A stretch of DNA of 64,000 bases. It comes from Clostridia bacterium (GTDB lineage Bacteria; Bacillota; Clostridia; Oscillospirales; CAG-272). Shown piece by piece: positions 61,484 to 64,000 of this stretch. The stretch covers positions 1-64,000 of the forward strand of contig JAGASL010000006.1 of NCBI GenBank assembly GCA_017621755.1, written 5' to 3'. A program made the position numbers and the translations under genes. Numbering within the stretch: position 1 is the first letter of the stretch; every line of letters starts with the position of its first letter. The notes under the pieces are model-generated. The model was not told where the DNA came from, did not search any database, and saw only the letters and a list, made by a program, of their open reading frames with translations.

Positions 61484-62758
61484 TTATCGAAGCACAACGC
61501 GGTCACACGCCTGTGCTGTTATCGTTGCCTGAAAAAACGCTTGCAATGCGTGAATAAGATGCAAATAGTCATTGGCGCACATAGTTTCGGTAGCGGCGTG
61601 CATGGCCAACTGCGGCAGCCCGATATCCACAGAGCGAATAGAAACCTGCGAGGAGCTGATGGCCCCCAGCGTTCCGCCGCAGGGCATGTCGGCCCGCATA
61701 TAAAAATCCTGGTACGGGACCCCGGCTCCCTTCAAGATCGCCTTGAAGATCGCAGAAGAAAAAGCGTCGGTCGTATAGTTTTGGTTGGCGTGGTGCTTGA
61801 TCACGATACCGCCACCCAGCTTGACTGGGTTGGTGGGGTCAGATTTTTCGGGGTGATTGGGGTGAATGGCGTGCGCATTGTCGCAGGATACCATAAAGGA
61901 ATGCGGCAGCATATCATCCAATCCTTGTTCGTAGGCGGCAGCAACACGCGCCATAGTTACATATAAGAAATCTGAGCCGGCGCCTTGCTTTGTTTGGCTA
62001 CCAACCTCTTCGTTATCTGCCAGATAGATCATCGACACGCCTTCTCCCTCTACCTCATTCAATGCCGCAACAGAGGCAAAGGCCGAGGTGAGATTATCAA
62101 TACGCGGCGAAACAAGCAGCTCCTCATCGAAGCCGGCTAAATACGGCTCAGCCGCATTCACCAAGAACAGATCACGTTCTAAAACTTCTTTTTTGTCCTC
62201 TGCTTCAAAATAAAGCTTGAAATTCTCGTCAAGAGAGACAACCGGCTGCAGATCGATCTGCGGATTCAGCGAAAGCTCCTTGTTTGCTTCTCGGTTAAAG
62301 TGAATGGCCAGGCTGGGTATCACGACCTTGTGCTCATCCTCTATCAGTGTTGCGTGAAGGCTGCCGCTTTCGCTGTCATAGCTTACAATGCGCCCGGCAA
62401 GGCAAAGCGGTGTATCCAGCCAGCTGTAATACAGCCCGCCGCCGTAACGCTCTACGTTCAGCTTGGCACAACCGCCCACATAGGCAACGGCGTCCCCCTT
62501 TACCTTTAGGCAGGGTGAATCCAAATGCGATGCAACAACGCGAAAGCCGCCCGGATTCTTGCCCAAGCAAAAGGCGATCAGTGCGCTGCCATCACGCATC
62601 ACATAATATTTCCCCTGGGGAGCCAAATGCCACGGATCACATTCCTCTAAACGTACAAACCCCTTTGCCTCTAATTGCTCGGCAGCGCAGGCCGCCGCGT
62701 GATAGGCAGTTTTGGAACGGTTCAGGCTTTTCATTAAATCAAAAACGGTAGAATTCAT
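61484..62758 (-). CDS. apeB: Second M18 family aminopeptidase
   Basis: Zinc aminopeptidase of the M18 family, 424 residues, closer to the classical aspartyl aminopeptidase/ApeB form than the paralog at 11.7 kb. Metal-site segments are VVASHLDSPCLKVKG, YLADNEEVGSQTKQG and a C-terminal LAMHAATE. The ATG at 62758 is preceded by GGGGATAGAGGG; an earlier in-frame start lies over the promoter. It is monocistronic. Confidence 0.92.
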   Translation of the reverse strand: MNSTVFDLMKSLNRSKTAYHAAACAAEQLEAKGFVRLEECDPWHLAPQGKYYVMRDGSALIAFCLGKNPGGFRVVASHLDSPCLKVKGDAVAYVGGCAKLNVERYGGGLYYSWLDTPLCLAGRIVSYDSESGSLHATLIEDEHKVVIPSLAIHFNREANKELSLNPQIDLQPVVSLDENFKLYFEAEDKKEVLERDLFLVNAAEPYLAGFDEELLVSPRIDNLTSAFASVAALNEVEGEGVSMIYLADNEEVGSQTKQGAGSDFLYVTMARVAAAYEQGLDDMLPHSFMVSCDNAHAIHPNHPEKSDPTNPVKLGGGIVIKHHANQNYTTDAFSSAIFKAILKGAGVPYQDFYMRADMPCGGTLGAISSSQVSIRSVDIGLPQLAMHAATETMCANDYLHLIHALQAFFQATITAQACDRVVLR

Positions 62759-62785
62759 CCCTCTATCCCCTTTCTTACTGTCATT

Positions 62786-62813
62786 ATTGTACCACACTCT
62801 GCCAAAAAGTCAA
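62786..62813 (-). promoter_or_regulatory. Promoter of the second M18 gene
   Basis: On the minus strand: TTGACT (62813-62808), 16-nt spacer, TACAAT (62791-62786). Confidence 0.65.
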
Positions 62814-62831
62814 GAAAAAGAGGGCTCCTTC

Positions 62832-62860
62832 TTGCTTTTTTTGCGTTTTCGCGCTATAAT
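62832..62860 (+). promoter_or_regulatory. Promoter of the radical SAM gene
   Basis: TTGCTT (62832-62837), 17-nt spacer, TATAAT (62855-62860), then AAGGAG before the ATG. Confidence 0.8.
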
Positions 62861-62881
62861 AAACGCAACAAGGAGAACGCT

Positions 62882-63754
62882 ATGGATCTTTCAAATTGTA
62901 CGCTATGCCCCAATGAATGCCATATTGACCGCAGGGCACGTCCCGGCCGCTGCCATATGACGGCTGATGCACGCATCTGCCGAGTTGCGCTGCACGCCTG
63001 GGAAGAGCCTATTATCAGCGGCACGCGCGGCAGCGGCACCATCTTTTTTGCTGGCTGCAGCCTGGGCTGCGTTTTTTGCCAGAATTATGAAATAAGCCAC
63101 GCATCGGTCGGTCGTATCTATTCGATCGACGAGCTAATTGCCGCTATGAAGCAGCTGGTTGCTGACGGTGCGCATAACATTAACCTTGTAAATCCGACGC
63201 ATTACGCCCACGTCCTCAAGGAGGCGCTTTCTCAATACAAGCCACCTGTGCCGGTTGTTTACAATACTGGTGGGTATGACAAGGTTGAGACCCTGCAGGA
63301 ATTAGACGGGCTGATAGATATATATCTGCCCGATCTTAAATGCTTAAATCCTGCACTTGCCGCACGCTATTCTGGCCGCACCAATTACCCCGACATCGCG
63401 TGCGCGGCGCTTGACGAAATGTTTCGCCAGGTGGGGCCTGCCGTGGTACGGGACGGGCTGCTGCAACGCGGCATGGTGGTGCGGCACCTGGTTCTGCCCG
63501 GCTGCTCGGAGGAGGGTGTACGCGTGATGAATTACCTGACCGAGCGATACGGTGATGCCATCTATATTTCTGCCATGAGCCAATATACACCGCATGGCGA
63601 TTTGAGCACCTGCCCTGAAATAAATCGCAAATTAAAGCCTATTGAATACAAGCGCGTAGTAGCAGCATTACAGCGCGCCGGCGCTAAAAGCTGCTTTACC
63701 CAAGAGCCTGACAGCAGCAGCGACATGTATATTCCACCGTTTGATCTAAAATAG
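62882..63754 (+). CDS. COG1313-type radical SAM protein
   Basis: A 290-residue radical SAM enzyme, often annotated as a pyruvate formate-lyase activating enzyme-like protein. The cluster motif CxxxCxxC is Cys59, Cys63 and Cys66 (GCSLGCVFCQNYEIS). The N-terminus adds Cys6, Cys9, Cys13 and Cys24, a possible second metal site. No glycyl radical enzyme gene lies nearby, so PFL activation is not supported. It ends at a hairpin terminator. Confidence 0.88.
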   Translation: MDLSNCTLCPNECHIDRRARPGRCHMTADARICRVALHAWEEPIISGTRGSGTIFFAGCSLGCVFCQNYEISHASVGRIYSIDELIAAMKQLVADGAHNINLVNPTHYAHVLKEALSQYKPPVPVVYNTGGYDKVETLQELDGLIDIYLPDLKCLNPALAARYSGRTNYPDIACAALDEMFRQVGPAVVRDGLLQRGMVVRHLVLPGCSEEGVRVMNYLTERYGDAIYISAMSQYTPHGDLSTCPEINRKLKPIEYKRVVAALQRAGAKSCFTQEPDSSSDMYIPPFDLK

Positions 63755-63780
63755 GGCATCCCGCACGGGGTGCCCTATTT
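63753..63780. terminator. Terminator between convergent genes
   Basis: AGGGCATCCCG (63753-63763) pairs with CGGGGTGCCCT (63766-63776), including one G-U, with AT-rich flanks on both sides. Confidence 0.75.
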
Positions 63781-63788
63781 ATGTGCGA

Positions 63789-64000
63789 TCAATGAATCAA
63801 CAGGTCATCTGCTTCGGCAAAATCATTCGCTGCATCAAAGCACTTAAACTCGTATCCATTCAGCGTCAGCTCGCGGGATACGCCCAACACGGCAGAGGAA
63901 ATCGTGAACGTAACCGTCTCTTCCGTGCTGTTAAACAAGCGTACAAGCAGGCTTTCCCCTTGCCGGCAGCAGGCCGAGACCACAATGGCACGCTGATCAA
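63789..64000 (-). CDS. 3' end of a gene running off the window
   Basis: The frame stays open to the window edge, so this is the C-terminal 70 residues of a larger protein. The visible part (LLVRLFNSTEETVTFTISS and LTLNGYEFKCF) resembles a terminal beta-sandwich as seen at the end of GH38 alpha-mannosidases and some other glycosidases. The identity is unproven. Confidence 0.55.
   Translation of the reverse strand, partial: DQRAIVVSACCRQGESLLVRLFNSTEETVTFTISSAVLGVSRELTLNGYEFKCFDAANDFAEADDLLIH

Noticed and set aside
63001..63100. Idea that the radical SAM gene is a pyruvate formate-lyase activase
   Set aside because: No glycyl radical enzyme gene is near and the extra N-terminal cysteines differ from classical PflA.

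Overview
The window comes from the chromosome of a spore-forming, low-to-mid GC Firmicute of class Clostridia, probably a gut Oscillospirales- or Christensenellales-like anaerobe. The evidence is spoIIGA-sigE, sigA-type rpoD next to dnaG, clostridial small families (DUF1540, a PRK06851-type ATPase, a YerB/DUF3048 lipoprotein), AGGAGG ribosome binding sites, TTGACA-17-TATAAT promoters and frequent intrinsic terminators. No plasmid, phage, transposase, rRNA or CRISPR gene was found.

Layout. 1-764 is largely non-coding and holds nested palindromes, a cluster of GTTACA motifs and a minus-strand promoter. 0.76-7.2 kb is carbohydrate-related: a small flavodoxin-like protein, a GH36 alpha-galactosidase, tRNA-Ser(GGA), an auxin-efflux-type carrier and a three-gene sugar ABC importer without an ATPase. 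7.3-13.8 kb (minus) is coaE, M18 aminopeptidase, prfA, sua5 and a gyrA/parC-type topoisomerase. 13.9-23.3 kb holds a PRK06851 P-loop ATPase, ackA opposite tmcAL, two small-operon genes (a 98-aa unknown and a DUF3048 lipoprotein), uppP-U32-fkbM, a HIT protein and rplS. 23.5-27.0 kb is lepB-rbgA-rnhB-yraN-dipeptidase. 27.1-31.4 kb holds a DUF1540 protein, a phosphoesterase and tig-clpP-clpX. 31.5-41.3 kb (minus) contains an orphan binding lipoprotein, dgt-dnaG-rpoD, rpmE-hflX-yigZ and spoIIGA-sigE.

41.4-43.9 kb is the only accessory-looking stretch: a GH43-like enzyme, two palindromic intergenic repeats (one MITE-like) and an AT-rich XRE regulator. 44.0-47.3 kb is an mrp ATPase and a ClpE-type chaperone. 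47.3-60.7 kb is a tightly packed minus-strand series of 13 genes from nusB to dnaE (nusB, TsaD-like, xseA, xseB, ispA, yuiD, tlyA, nadK, argR, recN, murB, whiA, dnaE). The end carries a small membrane protein, a second M18 aminopeptidase, a COG1313 radical SAM protein and the 3' end of an unidentified gene.

Most of the window is housekeeping: DNA replication and repair, translation and tRNA modification, proteolysis, wall precursor synthesis and sporulation control. No convincing new multi-gene system is visible. The best leads are regulatory or structural: a 17-bp hairpin burying the murB Shine-Dalgarno, a terminator lying between rpmE and hflX with no room for a promoter after it, a consensus promoter inside the convergent gap beside ackA, the palindrome and GTTACA cluster at the left edge, the MITE-like repeat, and several conserved but unexplained genes (PRK06851 ATPase, 98-aa protein, TsaD paralog, orphan binding protein).
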